Assembly (NCBI RefSeq): GCF_024105735.1
Contig: NZ_JAAAML010000003.1
Span: forward strand, 248,001 to 312,000
Reading direction: 5' to 3'
Origin: Parahoeflea alexandrii
GTDB lineage: Bacteria > Pseudomonadota > Alphaproteobacteria > Rhizobiales > Rhizobiaceae
Length of the DNA stretch: 64,000 nucleotides
In this document: positions 8,540 through 18,458 of the stretch, piece by piece
How the letters are laid out: every line of letters begins with the position of its first letter
Numbering within the stretch: position 1 is the first letter of the stretch
The notes under the pieces: generated by a model
What the model was told of the DNA's origin: nothing
The model's input: only the letters and a program-made list of their open reading frames with translations
Database searches by the model: none
Program-made: the position numbers and the translations under genes

Positions 8540-10086
8540 TGATGGAAGATCTCTCCCCAGCTCGCGACGATATCGCTCCCGCAACGGCCGAGGAAATGCC
8601 GGTGGAAGGCATGTCGTGTGCATCGGGCGCTCAAAAGATGAAGGCCCAGGCCGTGGCCTCGGGCAAGTCCGAACTGATGGACCGGCTTGAGGCGGACTAT
8701 CCCAAGGGCCCGCATGACCAGCCGCAATCCATGTGCCCGGCCTTCGGCTCGCTCCGTGTCGGGCTGCGCATGCGCCGCGTCGGTACCATTCTGTCGGGCT
8801 CGGCCTGCTGCGTTTACGGGCTGACCTTCACCTCGCATTTCTATGGCGCCAAGCGCTCGGTCGGCTATGTGCCGTTCAACTCGGAATCGCTGGTCACCGG
8901 CAAGCTCTACGAGGACATCCGCGATGCCGTCCACGAGATGGCTGATCCGGACGCCTATGATGCCATCGTGGTGACAAGTCTGTGTGTGCCCACCGCCTCG
9001 GGTGTCCCGCTGCAGATGCTGCCCAAACAGATCAACGGCGTGCGCATTGTCGGCATCGATGTCCCGGGCTTCGGTGTGCCGACCCATGCGGAAGCCAAGG
9101 ATGTCTTGTCCTCGGCGATGCTGACCTACGCCCATGAGGAAGCCGAGAGCGGTCCGGTTCAGGCGCCGCGCGCGGGTGTCGAGGAACGTCCCTCGATCAC
9201 GCTTCTGGGCGAGATGTTCCCCGCCGATCCGATGATGATTGCCGCCATGCTCGAGCCGATGGGCCTTGCCGCCGGTCCGGTTGTTCCGGTGCGTGAGTGG
9301 CGCGAGCTCTATGCAGCACTTGATTGCGCCGCGGTCGCTGCCATCCATCCCTTCTACACCGCCTCCGTGCGCGCCTTCCGCGCCGCCGGGCGCAAGGTCA
9401 TCGGCTCCGCGCCGGTTGGCTTTGAAGGCACCGACGCCTGGCTGCAGGCGATCGGCGACAGCTGCAATGTCTCCCAGGCCCGGATCGACGCCGCCCGCAA
9501 CGCCTTTGGCGGCGCGATCCGCGGCGCTCTCTCGGAAAACCGCATCAAGGGCCGGATCACGCTCTCGGGCTATGAAGGCTCGGAGCTGATCGTCGGTAGG
9601 CTGCTGGTCGAAAGCGGCGCGGATCTCAAATATGTCGGCACCGCCTGTCCCAAGACTGAATTTTCCAGGCTGGACGCCGATTGGCTCGAAGCTCATGGCG
9701 TTCATGTCGAATACCGCGCTTCGCTCGAGCAGGATCTCGCCGCCATGGCTGAGTTCAAGCCGGATCTGGCCATTGGCACGACGCCTGTCGTGCAGAAGGC
9801 CAAGGAACAGGCGACGCCCGCTCTTTACTTTACCAACCTGATCTCGGCTCGGCCGCTGATGGGCCCCGCAGGAGCCGGTTCGCTTGCCGCCGTGGTCAAT
9901 GCAGCGATTGCCAACAAGCCGCGCTTCGACCGCATGAAGGCCTTCTTCGAGGGCGTCGGCCAGGGCGACAATGCCGGCGTCTGGGAAGACACCCCGGTCG
10001 ACCGTCCCGCCTTCCGCAAGAAATTCGCCGCCAAGGCCGCCGCATCGAAAAATGCGGTCGATTCCGGGGAGGCAGTGGGCACATGA
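8536..10086 (+). CDS. bchY: Chlorophyllide a reductase subunit Y
   Basis: BchY pairs with BchZ to form the catalytic NifDK-like component of COR, binding chlorophyllide and a [4Fe-4S] cluster. Cluster-ligand-type cysteines are visible in the N-terminal third ([22 protein letters not shown]). The start at 8536 overlaps the bchX stop as ATGA and gives 516 residues, the normal length; the frame is open 18 codons further but that part is bchX sequence. Confidence 0.96.
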   Translation: MMMEDLSPARDDIAPATAEEMPVEGMSCASGAQKMKAQAVASGKSELMDRLEADYPKGPHDQPQSMCPAFGSLRVGLRMRRVGTILSGSACCVYGLTFTSHFYGAKRSVGYVPFNSESLVTGKLYEDIRDAVHEMADPDAYDAIVVTSLCVPTASGVPLQMLPKQINGVRIVGIDVPGFGVPTHAEAKDVLSSAMLTYAHEEAESGPVQAPRAGVEERPSITLLGEMFPADPMMIAAMLEPMGLAAGPVVPVREWRELYAALDCAAVAAIHPFYTASVRAFRAAGRKVIGSAPVGFEGTDAWLQAIGDSCNVSQARIDAARNAFGGAIRGALSENRIKGRITLSGYEGSELIVGRLLVESGADLKYVGTACPKTEFSRLDADWLEAHGVHVEYRASLEQDLAAMAEFKPDLAIGTTPVVQKAKEQATPALYFTNLISARPLMGPAGAGSLAAVVNAAIANKPRFDRMKAFFEGVGQGDNAGVWEDTPVDRPAFRKKFAAKAAASKNAVDSGEAVGT

Positions 10087-11543
10087 CGCTGATCATCGAT
10101 CATGACAGGGCAGGGGGCTATTGGGGCTCGGTCTATGTCTTCACCGCGATCAAGGGCATGCAGGTGATCATCGACGGTCCGGTGGGCTGCGAAAATCTAC
10201 CGGTCACCTCGGTGCTGCATTACACCGACGCGCTGCCGCCGCACGAACTGCCCATCGTGGTCACCGGGCTTGGCGAGGAAGAACTCGGCCAGCACGGCAC
10301 TGAAGCCGCGATGAAACGCGCCCGCGCAGTGCTCGATCCGGATCTTCCAGCCGTTGTCGTCACCGGTTCGATTGCCGAGATGATCGGCGGCGGCGTAACG
10401 CCCGAGGGCATGAACATCCAGCGGTTCCTTCCGCGCACCATCGACGAGGACCAGTGGCAGTCCGCCGACCGCGCGCTCAAGTGGCTGTGGACCGAATACG
10501 GCCCGAAAAAGGGCAAGGTGCGTGACGTGAAGCCGCGCAAGGAAGGCGAGAAGCCCAAGGTCAACATCATCGGCGCGATCTACGGCACCTTCAACCAGCC
10601 TTCCGATCTGGCCGAGATCCGCCGCCTGGTCGAAGGCATCGGCGCTGAAGTCAACATGACCTTCCCGCTTGGCAGCCATCTTGCCGATGTCGGCAAGCTT
10701 GCCGACGCTGAAGCCAATGTCTGCCTGCACCGCGAATTCGGCCGACTGCTCTGCGAAGCGCTCGACCGGCCCTATCTGCAGGCCCCGATCGGCATCCATT
10801 CGACCACTGCCTTCCTTCGCTCGCTTGGCGAGATGCTCGGCCTTGATCCCGAGCCTTTCATCGAGCGCGAAAAGCACACGACGCTCAAGCCGATGTGGGA
10901 TCTGTGGCGCTCGGTCACCCAGGATTTCTTCGCCACCGCGAGCTACGCCATTGTCGCCGGCGAGACTTACGAGCGCGGCATCCGCAATTTTCTCACGGAG
11001 GAAATGGGCATGCCCTGCACCTTCTCGGTGCAGCGTGTGGCCGGCAAGAAGACAGACAATCAGGCTATCCGCCAGATGATCAAGGACAAGCCGCCGCTGG
11101 TCATGTTCGGCTCCTACAACGAGCGCATGTATCTGGCCGAAGCGGGGGGGCGTGCAATCTACGTTCCGGTCTCGTTCCCCGGCGCGATCATCCGACGCCA
11201 CACCGGCACGCCGGTGATGGGCTATTCGGGCGCGTCCTGGCTGATCCAGGAAGTGTGCAACGCGCTGTTCGACGCGCTGTTTTCAATCCTGCCGCTGGCC
11301 ACCGACATGGACCAGGTCGAGGCGACACCGGCAAAACTGCGCGGTGAAATTCCCTGGGCGCCGGAAGCAAAAGCAAAACTCGATCACGCCATCGGTCTTG
11401 AACCGGTGCTGGTCCGGATTTCCGCGGCCAAGCGGCTGCGCGATGCCTCGGAAGCGGAAGCCCGCTCCCGCGGCAGCGAAGTCGTCAACCAGGAAGACGT
11501 GGATTTGGCAAGCCAGGCGCTCAGGCGCGGGCGGGCCGCATAG
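10083..11543 (+). CDS. bchZ: Chlorophyllide a reductase subunit Z
   Basis: BchZ is the second NifK-like subunit of COR, 486 residues. The N-terminus [20 protein letters not shown] and [20 protein letters not shown], with its cluster cysteine, are typical. The ATG overlaps the bchY stop (ATGA). Only 36 bases separate its end from pufQ, so the bch and puf genes form one superoperon; in Rhodobacter the puf promoter lies inside this gene, but I could not identify it here. Confidence 0.96.
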   Translation: MTLIIDHDRAGGYWGSVYVFTAIKGMQVIIDGPVGCENLPVTSVLHYTDALPPHELPIVVTGLGEEELGQHGTEAAMKRARAVLDPDLPAVVVTGSIAEMIGGGVTPEGMNIQRFLPRTIDEDQWQSADRALKWLWTEYGPKKGKVRDVKPRKEGEKPKVNIIGAIYGTFNQPSDLAEIRRLVEGIGAEVNMTFPLGSHLADVGKLADAEANVCLHREFGRLLCEALDRPYLQAPIGIHSTTAFLRSLGEMLGLDPEPFIEREKHTTLKPMWDLWRSVTQDFFATASYAIVAGETYERGIRNFLTEEMGMPCTFSVQRVAGKKTDNQAIRQMIKDKPPLVMFGSYNERMYLAEAGGRAIYVPVSFPGAIIRRHTGTPVMGYSGASWLIQEVCNALFDALFSILPLATDMDQVEATPAKLRGEIPWAPEAKAKLDHAIGLEPVLVRISAAKRLRDASEAEARSRGSEVVNQEDVDLASQALRRGRAA

Positions 11544-11579
11544 AACGCCGGGAAGGTTCCGGCAGACAAGGAGAGTGCG

Positions 11580-11816
11580 ATGAGCATGACAATGCACCAC
11601 AGGGAACGGCAGGCCGCCCGCGGTCAGTCACGGGCTGACCGGATCGAATACCGGCTTCTGGTCGCCATAGCCTTTGTCATCTGTTTCGTCATGGCGGGTG
11701 CGTCCCGCCTCGTCGCGGCGATGCGCGGCAAGCCGCTCGACAGCCATGGCCGCTCTGTTTTTGCGGAAGCGAGGGCCTCGGCCCACGCCACCGCGGGTTA
11801 CGCGTTTCTCGCCTGA
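11580..11816 (+). CDS. pufQ: PufQ, pigment-supply/assembly protein
   Basis: This 78-residue protein has one predicted transmembrane helix (about residues 27-47) flanked by basic residues. PufQ-type proteins lie between bchZ and pufB and support bacteriochlorophyll supply or LH1/RC assembly in Rhodobacter. Sequence conservation in the family is low, so the call rests on position, length and topology. An AGGAG at 11569-11573 precedes the ATG. Confidence 0.78.
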   Translation: MSMTMHHRERQAARGQSRADRIEYRLLVAIAFVICFVMAGASRLVAAMRGKPLDSHGRSVFAEARASAHATAGYAFLA

Positions 11817-11827
11817 CCCGAACGTCT

Positions 11828-11850
11828 TTGCCGGTGTCCAAATCCGGCAA
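11828..11850 (+). promoter_or_regulatory. RNA hairpin in the pufQ-pufB intercistronic region
   Basis: TTGCCGG and CCGGCAA form a perfect 7-bp stem around a 9-base loop, 12 bases after the pufQ stop. No U-tract follows, so it is more likely an mRNA processing or stability element than a terminator. Confidence 0.5.
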
Positions 11851-11894
11851 TACCCCGCCGAAGACGCCTCTTGGGGCGGTCTGAGGCAGACCCG

Positions 11895-11912
11895 GCTGCG
11901 GGGAACCGCAGC
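11895..11912 (+). promoter_or_regulatory. GNRA-capped hairpin just upstream of pufB
   Basis: GCTGCGG-GGAA-CCGCAGC is a perfect 7-bp stem closed by a GGAA tetraloop, 10 bases before the AGGAGG (11923-11928) that serves pufB. Such a hairpin would protect the 5' end of a processed pufBA message. Confidence 0.62.
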
Positions 11913-11935
11913 GCTTGTGACTAGGAGGTACTTCA

Positions 11936-12157
11936 ATGTCCAGTCCAAACACCGTTTCGCTTTCGGGAATGACCGAAGGCGAAGCACAGGAGTTCCACTC
12001 GTACTACCTCCAGGGGATGATTGCATTCGTGGCAATAGCCGTCGTTGCACATCTTCTCGTCTGGTTTTGGCGCCCGTGGATCCCCGGTCCGGAAGGCTAC
12101 GCCTCGCTTGAAGGCGTCGGTCAGTCGGTAACCGCACTCCTGCCAATGCTCGCGTAA
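11936..12157 (+). CDS. pufB: Light-harvesting complex 1 beta subunit
   Basis: The LH1 beta polypeptide of 73 residues binds bacteriochlorophyll in the core antenna. The conserved [10 protein letters not shown] and the transmembrane segment with the ligating histidine ([13 protein letters not shown]) are clear. Unlike Rhodobacter beta chains, which end near WRPW, this one continues for about 23 residues (starting [14 protein letters not shown]), with a mildly hydrophobic end. A strong AGGAGG ribosome binding site precedes it. Confidence 0.96.
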   Translation: MSSPNTVSLSGMTEGEAQEFHSYYLQGMIAFVAIAVVAHLLVWFWRPWIPGPEGYASLEGVGQSVTALLPMLA

Positions 12158-12169
12158 AGGAGAAGCGAA

Positions 12170-12370
12170 ATGTGGAGAATTTGGATGCTTTTCGACCCGC
12201 GCAAAACGCTGGTCGTCCAAGGTGTTTTCCTTTTCGCGCTGGCGGTGATGATTCATCTCGTCCTGCTCAGCACGACTCGCTTCAACTGGCTCGAAGGCGC
12301 TCCGGTGGTAACCGGCGCACTCGACCCGTCGACGGGCATCCTGGGGCTTCTCCCCACGATGATCGGCTGA
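12170..12370 (+). CDS. pufA: Light-harvesting complex 1 alpha subunit
   Basis: The 66-residue LH1 alpha polypeptide starts [14 protein letters not shown] and has one transmembrane helix with the BChl-ligating histidine in [16 protein letters not shown]. It lies 12 bases after pufB with an AAGGAG ribosome binding site. A stable hairpin immediately downstream separates it from pufL. Confidence 0.97.
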   Translation: MWRIWMLFDPRKTLVVQGVFLFALAVMIHLVLLSTTRFNWLEGAPVVTGALDPSTGILGLLPTMIG

Positions 12371-12388
12371 ACGCTGACAAACATGACT

Positions 12389-12422
12389 GCGGGCGGGGCA
12401 ATGAGCCAGCTCACCCGCCCGC
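12389..12422 (+). promoter_or_regulatory. pufA-pufL intercistronic hairpin
   Basis: GCGGGCGGG and CCCGCCCGC form a perfect 9-bp GC stem with a 16-base loop in the 129-base gap between pufA and pufL. In Rhodobacter an equivalent stem-loop blocks 3'-to-5' decay and raises pufBA mRNA above pufLM, setting LH1:RC stoichiometry; the same role is inferred here. Confidence 0.72.
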
Positions 12423-12499
12423 GGTCGAAATCCGGAATGGGTAAAACCTGGAACGGGACTGCGCGAATACCCCGCACTCTCTAAGGTTGGAGACAAGCC

Positions 12500-13345
12500 A
12501 TGGCGCTGCTGAGTTTTGAAAGAAAATACCGCGTTCGCGGTGGCACCCTGATAGGCGGTGACCTGTTCGATTTTTGGGTCGGACCATTTTATGTGGGCTT
12601 CTTTGGCCTTACGACTGCGTTTTTTGCCGTCGTTGGAACCGCGTTGATCCTCTACGGGGCTGCGCTCGGACCAACCTGGAACATCTGGCGGATTTCGATT
12701 GCACCGCCGGATCTGAGCTACGGGCTCGGGCTCGCACCTCTGGCCGAGGGCGGCTTGTGGCAAGTCATCACCATCTGCGCGATCGGGGCGTTTGTATCCT
12801 GGGCTTTGCGCGAAGTGGAAATCTGCCGCAAGCTCGGTATCGGCTACCACGTGCCTTTCGCTTTCGGTGTGGCGATCTTCGCCTATGTCACGCTGGTCGT
12901 GATCCGTCCGATGCTGCTCGGCGCCTGGGGGCACGGTTTCCCCTACGGCATCTTCAGCCATCTCGACTGGGTGTCCAACGTCGGATACCAGTATCTGCAC
13001 TTCCACTACAATCCGGCGCACATGCTGGCGGTGTCGCTGTTCTTCACCACCACGCTGGCCCTGTCGCTGCATGGGGGTCTGATCCTCTCTGCCGCCAATC
13101 CGGGCGGTGACGGCACGCTGCGCAACAAGCAGGACGTGGTCAAGACACCGGAATACGAAGACACCTTCTTCCGCGACATCATCGGCTACTCCGTCGGCAC
13201 CCTGGGCATCCACCGCCTGGGTCTGGTGCTGGCGCTGAACGCCGGCTTCTGGAGCGCGGTCTGCATCGTCATCAGCGGGCCGCTCTGGAACAAGGGCTGG
13301 CCGCAATGGTGGAACTGGTGGCTCGATCTGCCGATCTGGAGCTGA
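12500..13345 (+). CDS. pufL: Photosynthetic reaction centre L subunit
   Basis: The 281-residue L subunit has five transmembrane helices and binds the special pair, accessory BChl, bacteriopheophytin and the quinones. The expected ligands are visible: the histidine in SHLDWVSN (accessory BChl), the special-pair histidine in FHYNPAHM, and iron-ligating histidines in [10 protein letters not shown] and GIHRLG. The N-terminus [17 protein letters not shown] is canonical. Confidence 0.98.
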   Translation: MALLSFERKYRVRGGTLIGGDLFDFWVGPFYVGFFGLTTAFFAVVGTALILYGAALGPTWNIWRISIAPPDLSYGLGLAPLAEGGLWQVITICAIGAFVSWALREVEICRKLGIGYHVPFAFGVAIFAYVTLVVIRPMLLGAWGHGFPYGIFSHLDWVSNVGYQYLHFHYNPAHMLAVSLFFTTTLALSLHGGLILSAANPGGDGTLRNKQDVVKTPEYEDTFFRDIIGYSVGTLGIHRLGLVLALNAGFWSAVCIVISGPLWNKGWPQWWNWWLDLPIWS

Positions 13346-13358
13346 AAGGGATCTGATC

Positions 13359-14324
13359 ATGCAATATCAAAACATCTTTACCCAAGTCCAGGTCCGTGGT
13401 CCCGTCGAAGCCGGTATTCCGCTGCCCCGGGGTGACGACGAACGCGTCGGAACACCATTTTACAATTGGCTTGCCGGCTGGTTCGGCAATGCCCAGATCG
13501 GACCGATCTATCTCGGGTTTCTCGGCACTGCGTCGCTGATTGCCGGAACCATCTGGTTCGTCATCGTCGGGTTCAACATGCTGGCATCCGTCGGCTGGGA
13601 TCCGATCCAGTTCATCCGTCAGCTGTTCTGGCTGGCGCTCGAGCCGCCGCCGGCGAAATATGGCCTGTCGATCGTGCCGCCGCTCAACGAGGGGGGCTGG
13701 TACATCATTTCCAGCGTCTTCCTGCTGGCCTCGGTTTTGCTGTGGTGGGCGAGGATCTATGTCCGGGCACGGGCACTCGGTCTTGGCACCCACGTCTTCT
13801 GGGCCTTCGGCGCGGCGATTTGGCTGTTCCTGGTGCTCGGGCTGTTCCGGCCGTTGCTGATGGGCAACTGGGCCGAGGCCGTGCCTTACGGCATCTTCCC
13901 CCATCTTGACTGGACCGCGGCTTTCTCGATCCGCTACGGCAATCTCTACTACAACCCGTTCCATTGCCTTTCGATCGTCTTTCTCTACGGCTCCGTGCTG
14001 TTGTTTGCCATGCATGGTGCGACCATCCTGGCTGTCACCCGCTACGGCGGTGAGCGCGAACTCGAGCAGATCACCGATCGCGGCACCGCATCCGAACGCG
14101 CGGCGCTGTTCTGGAGATGGACCATGGGCTTCAACGCCACCATGGAATCGGTTCACCGCTGGGCCTGGTGGTTTGCCGTGCTCACGCCGATCACTGGCGG
14201 AATAGGAATTCTGCTGACAGGCACCGTTGTCGACAATTGGTATCTATGGGGCATGAAGCACGGCATCGTCGCGCCATTGCCCGACATGTGGCCGACCGTC
14301 GTCGATCCGGCCATAGGGGGTTAA
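13359..14324 (+). CDS. pufM: Photosynthetic reaction centre M subunit
   Basis: The 321-residue M subunit completes the reaction-centre core. The accessory BChl ligand in PHLDWTAAF, the special-pair histidine in YYNPFHCLS, the conserved tyrosine in FLYGS, the iron ligands in [10 protein letters not shown] and the loop [13 protein letters not shown] are present. The C-terminal tail after DNWYLWG is longer than in Rhodobacter, which fits a reaction centre that docks a PufC cytochrome. Confidence 0.98.
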   Translation: MQYQNIFTQVQVRGPVEAGIPLPRGDDERVGTPFYNWLAGWFGNAQIGPIYLGFLGTASLIAGTIWFVIVGFNMLASVGWDPIQFIRQLFWLALEPPPAKYGLSIVPPLNEGGWYIISSVFLLASVLLWWARIYVRARALGLGTHVFWAFGAAIWLFLVLGLFRPLLMGNWAEAVPYGIFPHLDWTAAFSIRYGNLYYNPFHCLSIVFLYGSVLLFAMHGATILAVTRYGGERELEQITDRGTASERAALFWRWTMGFNATMESVHRWAWWFAVLTPITGGIGILLTGTVVDNWYLWGMKHGIVAPLPDMWPTVVDPAIGG

Positions 14325-14328
14325 GACC

Positions 14329-15480
14329 ATGAAACTCTGGATACCGTTTGCCGCCGCTGCCGGCGTGTTTGTCGGGGCCGCCATCATCTTCGGCGCCGAC
14401 TGGGACCTGCCGCCCGTCGATACCGATCAGATCGGCTATCGCGGAACCGGCATGTACCACACGCTCGACCGCGAGGATCAGGCAGCCCTCAGGCTCGCCA
14501 ATGTCGCGCCCGAACCGCTCTACGAGGCGGACCCGGAAGGCGACCGTGCCGGCGAGTTCTATGAAAACGTTCAGGTGCTCGGGGATCTGTCCACCGACGA
14601 GTTCAACCTGTTCATGGCCTCGATCACCGAGTGGGTGTCGCCCGTCCAGGGCTGTGCCTATTGTCACAATGAGGAGAACCTTGCCTCCGACGAGGTTTAC
14701 ACCAAGGTCGTCGCCCGCCGCATGATCCAGATGACGCAGACCGTCAACGTGGACTGGCAGGCTCATGTCGCCGAGACCGGCGTCACCTGTTACACCTGTC
14801 ACCAGGGTCAGCCGGTGCCGGCAAATGTCTGGTCACGCAATCTCGTGCCGGGTGAAAAGGGAACGGCCCTCGGCTGGAGCGGCGGTCAGAACATTGTCAA
14901 CGAGACGGCCGGCAACACGTCCTTGCCGATCAATGCCCTCGAAAGCTATCTGCTCGAAGACAAGCCGATCCGCGTTCACTCGCTCACCGCTCTGCCCAAT
15001 GGCGAGAATACCGCCACCACCAAGGAGACCGAGGAAACCTGGGGCCTGATGATGCACATGTCCGAGAGTCTCGGCGCCAACTGCATGACCTGCCACAATT
15101 CCCGCGCCTTCAACGACTGGGACCAGAGCCCGCCGCAGCGCGTGACGGCCTGGCACGGCATCCGCATGGCGCGTGAGATCAACCAGACCTACATGACCGG
15201 ACTGGCCCCTGTCTTCCCGGACAATCGCAAGGGGCCCGAGGGTGACGTTCTCAAGGTGTCATGCGCCACCTGCCACAACGGAGTTCAAAAGCCCCTCTAC
15301 GGTGTCTCGATGCTCAGGGAGTTCGTCGATTCACTGGGCACGAAGACCAACACCGATGTGCCGGACTACACCACCTACAAGCCGGGGGAGACGACCACCA
15401 TGTCGCCGGCGAACACCACGTCGATCGAACCGCTCAACGGTGCGATCGGGGAGGATACGGCTCTGGCATCCGCCGATTGA
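14329..15480 (+). CDS. pufC: Reaction-centre tetraheme cytochrome c subunit PufC
   Basis: The 383-residue protein carries four CxxCH haem c motifs: CAYCH, CYTCH, CMTCH and CATCH. It re-reduces the photo-oxidised special pair from the periplasm. Residues 5-23 form a single hydrophobic helix with no lipobox cysteine, so it is probably membrane-anchored through an uncleaved helix rather than as a lipoprotein. pufX is absent; pufC is the last puf gene, followed by a terminator. Confidence 0.97.
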   Translation: MKLWIPFAAAAGVFVGAAIIFGADWDLPPVDTDQIGYRGTGMYHTLDREDQAALRLANVAPEPLYEADPEGDRAGEFYENVQVLGDLSTDEFNLFMASITEWVSPVQGCAYCHNEENLASDEVYTKVVARRMIQMTQTVNVDWQAHVAETGVTCYTCHQGQPVPANVWSRNLVPGEKGTALGWSGGQNIVNETAGNTSLPINALESYLLEDKPIRVHSLTALPNGENTATTKETEETWGLMMHMSESLGANCMTCHNSRAFNDWDQSPPQRVTAWHGIRMAREINQTYMTGLAPVFPDNRKGPEGDVLKVSCATCHNGVQKPLYGVSMLREFVDSLGTKTNTDVPDYTTYKPGETTTMSPANTTSIEPLNGAIGEDTALASAD

Positions 15481-15531
15481 GCCTTGCAGCAGCAGGCAGC
15501 GCTTTCCCTCAGCGTGCGCTTGCGCAAAGGA

Positions 15532-15569
15532 GAACCGGAGATCGCGAGATCTCCGGTTCTTCTGTTTTC
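15532..15569 (+). terminator. Rho-independent terminator of the bchCXYZ-puf superoperon
   Basis: GAACCGGAGAT and ATCTCCGGTTC form a perfect 11-bp stem with a 6-base loop, followed by a T-rich tail (TTCTGTTTT). It lies 51 bases after the pufC stop. Confidence 0.85.
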
Positions 15570-15827
15570 AGCCGAGAAAAAGAATCAGGAGAAAGCGGGA
15601 TCCGGCTTCGAATCCTCAAACAGGCGAAAACGCTACGACAGGGCATACCCTTTCGGTTCGGATGTCGCCGGAGTTGCTCTGGAATCGGGAAATCAAGTGC
15701 TTGGCTGTCGAGACAGAGCGCGCCTGGCCGAGAAAAGAAACAGGCGTTGGCAGCGCCCTTTGCTCCGGTTCAGCGAGGCGAGTGACGACTTGCCGTCATG
15801 GCGTTGGCCGTCAAGGCTGCCGACAGC
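15570..15827. other. Non-coding gap between the puf terminator and the end of idi
   Basis: About 258 bases, part of a 347-base stretch without a gene between convergent pufC and idi. Short open frames here have no ribosome binding sites and no recognisable products. A TTCGAATCC near 15608 resembles a tRNA T-arm but no acceptor or anticodon arm accompanies it. I see no other structure. Confidence 0.5.
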
Positions 15828-16370
15828 TCAGAAGACAAGATCGGGATAGCGCTCGGCATAGATCCGGAACCAGGGGGTGAAGTTCTCGGGCTGCCGGGCA
15901 ATCTCCGCATGCAGCTCGTCCTTGCTGATCCAGCGCGTCTCTTCGACCTCGAGCGGATCGGGCAGGAGCTCGACCGATGTGCGGTCCGCGCTGCCGATAT
16001 ACATGGTGACCTTCTCGTGCTCGTGCAGGCCATTGCCGACATCGGCCGAATACTCGACCACACGCCTGCGCGACAGCGGCACATTGAAGCCCAGCTCTTC
16101 GCGCAACCGCCGGCGCGCGCAGCGGTCGATCGGCTCGTCCCAGTAAGGGTGAGAACAGCAGGTGTTCGCCCACAGGCCGCCGCAATGATATTTCGAGGAA
16201 GCCCGTTTCTGGATGAGCAGGTGCTCGCCGTCAAACACGAAGATCGAGATCGCCAGGTGAAACAGCCCGTCGACATGGGCCTTGAGCTTTTCCACCGGAT
16301 AGAGCGAACCGTCTCCGGCGATGGCGGGAATGATGATGGGATGCGTGTTCATTCTGTTTTCCTGTCTCAT
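15828..16370 (-). CDS. idi: Isopentenyl-diphosphate delta-isomerase, type 1
   Basis: Idi interconverts IPP and DMAPP, feeding GGPP synthesis by CrtE. The 180-residue Nudix-fold enzyme shows the catalytic cysteine region GLWANTCCSHP, the Nudix-like RRLREELGFNV and the second active-site region HEHEKVTMYIG. Its ATG overlaps the crtA stop as ATGA; a second ATG six codons later is possible. It ends the long minus-strand operon with hemA and crtA. Confidence 0.95.
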   Translation of the reverse strand: MRQENRMNTHPIIIPAIAGDGSLYPVEKLKAHVDGLFHLAISIFVFDGEHLLIQKRASSKYHCGGLWANTCCSHPYWDEPIDRCARRRLREELGFNVPLSRRRVVEYSADVGNGLHEHEKVTMYIGSADRTSVELLPDPLEVEETRWISKDELHAEIARQPENFTPWFRIYAERYPDLVF

Positions 16371-17146
16371 CCTGCTGCGGCCGATCGTGCTGCCATGGCA
16401 CCGGCCCCGGACCGTGTGCGGTCTTCTGCCTTTCCCGAAAGATCACGATCCAGTCCTGACATGTCCGTCAGGCCCTGCCAATCGCCTTGCGTGGCCAGCA
16501 GGTTGAATCGCGTAAAGCAATACTCCGAAAACCAGTTTTCCTGGTAGGCGAGGCGGACAGCCTCGCCATGGGTGGCGCTTTCCCTTGAGAACCGTTCCAT
16601 CGCCTCGGCCGATTGCCACATCGACACGGTTACCTGGTGCAGCCAGGGAATTTCGCCAGTGCCGATCATGAAACGCCGCATGTCTTCCCGTTCCACGGTC
16701 TCGGAGATTGCCGGCACGCGGGACCAGAAGCGAAACAGCTTGGATGGCCGGATCGAGGCCCGTGTCAGCGCCACCAGCGGAAGCTGCTGGTCACGGGCAT
16801 CAGCCGCAACCTCGAACCGGTGACCATCCCACCGGCCGCGGCTGGCGACAGGCTCGAGATAGAGTGTCGCCATCCGGTCAGCCACCTGGCGGTGACCCTC
16901 GAGCCCAACCGCCGACGCGATGCGTTCGCGCGCGACCTCCATCGACGGCCATTCGGCCAGCAGCGTGTAGACGCTGAAATTCGGACGCGTCGAAAAACCG
17001 GCGCCGGAACCGGTTCCCATAAGCTTGAAAAACCGCAGGTCAGGGATCTTGCGCAGCGCAGGCTTCGCCAGCCCCATCTGCGAAAATGCCCAAAGGCGCT
17101 TTCTCAGCGTGGCAAAGCCGAACAGCGAAAATGTCACAACCGTCAC
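16367..17146 (-). CDS. crtA: Spheroidene monooxygenase CrtA
   Basis: CrtA inserts the C2 keto group of spheroidene to form spheroidenone, using O2. The 259-residue protein has the family features IGTGEIPWLHQVTVSMW and YQENWFSEYCFTRFNL. I chose the GTG at 17144-17146, preceded by GGAGAG with about 9 bases spacing; the open frame extends to 17278 but would then overlap hemA by 59 bases with no family similarity. In Rhodobacter crtA adjoins crtI or bchI; here it is between hemA and idi. Confidence 0.92.
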   Translation of the reverse strand: MTVVTFSLFGFATLRKRLWAFSQMGLAKPALRKIPDLRFFKLMGTGSGAGFSTRPNFSVYTLLAEWPSMEVARERIASAVGLEGHRQVADRMATLYLEPVASRGRWDGHRFEVAADARDQQLPLVALTRASIRPSKLFRFWSRVPAISETVEREDMRRFMIGTGEIPWLHQVTVSMWQSAEAMERFSRESATHGEAVRLAYQENWFSEYCFTRFNLLATQGDWQGLTDMSGLDRDLSGKAEDRTRSGAGAMAARSAAAG

Positions 17147-17219
17147 CGGCCACTCTCCGTTCCCTATCGCCGCCGGCGCATGGTCCGGAGCGTTGCTGCC
17201 CCGGTTGACTTGACCGGGG

Positions 17220-18437
17220 TCAGGCCACCGCCCGCGACAGCGCGCATTGCGACCACAGATCGCACAGCGAATCCACAAGATGTCTCAGATCCCCGTCGCT
17301 GTGCATCGGGGTCGGGGTAAAGCGCAGCCGCTCGGTGCCCACCGGTACGGTCGGGTAGTTGATCGGCTGGACGTAAACCCCGTAAGTGTCGAGCAGGATG
17401 TCGGAAATCCATTTGCATTTCTTGGCGTCGCCGACCATCACCGGCACGATGTGGCTCGGATTCTGCATGTGCGGAATTCCCTTGGCATCGAGCATTGCGC
17501 GGAATTTGGCGACATTATTGCGGTGCCCGGCACGCTCGAACTCGCTGACCTTGAGATGCTGGATCGACGCGGTTGCGCCGGCTGCCAGCGCGGGCGGAAT
17601 GGCGGTGGTAAAGATAAAGCCGGACGAGAAGCTGCGGATGAAGTCACAGACGGCCGTAGAGCCGGTGATGTAGCCGCCCATCACTCCGAAGGCCTTGCCC
17701 AGCGTGCCCTCGATGATCGTGACCCGGTCCATCAGCCCGTCACGTTCCGCAACACCGCCGCCGCGCGGGCCATACATGCCGACCGCATGCACCTCGTCGA
17801 GATAGGTCATGGCGCCGAACTGCTCTGCAACGTCAAGAATCTCTTCGATCGGGGCCATGTCGCCGTCCATCGAATAGACGCTTTCGAACGCCACCAGCTT
17901 CGGCGCCGCGGGATCGTCCGCCGCCATCAGCTCGGCCAGGTGCTTGGGATCATTGTGCCGCCAGAGGCGCTTCTCGGCGCGGCTGTGGCGGATCCCCTCG
18001 ATCATCGAGGCATGGTTGAGTGCGTCCGAATAGATGATCAGCCCCGGGATCTTGGCCCCAAGCGTGCCCAGCGCTGCCCAGTTGGAAACGTAGCCCGAGG
18101 AAAAGATCAGCGCCGATTCCTTGCCGTGCAGGTCGGCGAGCTCCCGTTCAAGCAGAACGTGGGCATGGTTGGTGCCCGAAATGTTGCGGGTGCCGCCCGC
18201 GCCGGCGCCGCACTGGTCGACAGCCGCGTGCATCGCCGCGATCACCTTGGGGTTCTGGCCCATGCCCAGATAGTCATTGGAACACCAGACCGTGACATCG
18301 TGGGTGCTGCCGTCCTGGCGGTGGCGCGTGGCACGGGGGAAACCGCCTGCATGCCGCTCGAGTTCCGCAAAGACGCGGTAATTGCCTGCCTTGTGCAGGG
18401 TCTCTAGCTGTGAAGTGAAGTAGCGGTTGAAGTCCAT
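17220..18437 (-). CDS. hemA: 5-Aminolevulinate synthase
   Basis: The 405-residue PLP enzyme condenses glycine and succinyl-CoA to 5-aminolevulinate (Shemin pathway), the first step of tetrapyrrole synthesis. The PLP-binding lysine lies in [12 protein letters not shown], and the N-terminal part [14 protein letters not shown] and [11 protein letters not shown] are canonical for alpha-oxoamine synthases. Placement inside the bch-puh operon suggests that this copy supplies precursor specifically for bacteriochlorophyll. Confidence 0.97.
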   Translation of the reverse strand: MDFNRYFTSQLETLHKAGNYRVFAELERHAGGFPRATRHRQDGSTHDVTVWCSNDYLGMGQNPKVIAAMHAAVDQCGAGAGGTRNISGTNHAHVLLERELADLHGKESALIFSSGYVSNWAALGTLGAKIPGLIIYSDALNHASMIEGIRHSRAEKRLWRHNDPKHLAELMAADDPAAPKLVAFESVYSMDGDMAPIEEILDVAEQFGAMTYLDEVHAVGMYGPRGGGVAERDGLMDRVTIIEGTLGKAFGVMGGYITGSTAVCDFIRSFSSGFIFTTAIPPALAAGATASIQHLKVSEFERAGHRNNVAKFRAMLDAKGIPHMQNPSHIVPVMVGDAKKCKWISDILLDTYGVYVQPINYPTVPVGTERLRFTPTPMHSDGDLRHLVDSLCDLWSQCALSRAVA

Positions 18438-18458
18438 TTGGGTGATCCCCCTAATCTC

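Noticed and set aside
13912-13980. Loss of a BChl-ligand histidine in PufM (IRYGN where Rhodobacter has LVHGN)
   Set aside because: Counting along the Rhodobacter M sequence shows that this histidine is M193, not the accessory ligand M182, which is conserved here in PHLDW. As far as I recall Blastochloris has the same tyrosine.
15600-15620. tRNA-like TTCGAATCC sequence after pufC
   Set aside because: Only a T-loop-like string is present; no acceptor, D or anticodon arms can be folded around it.
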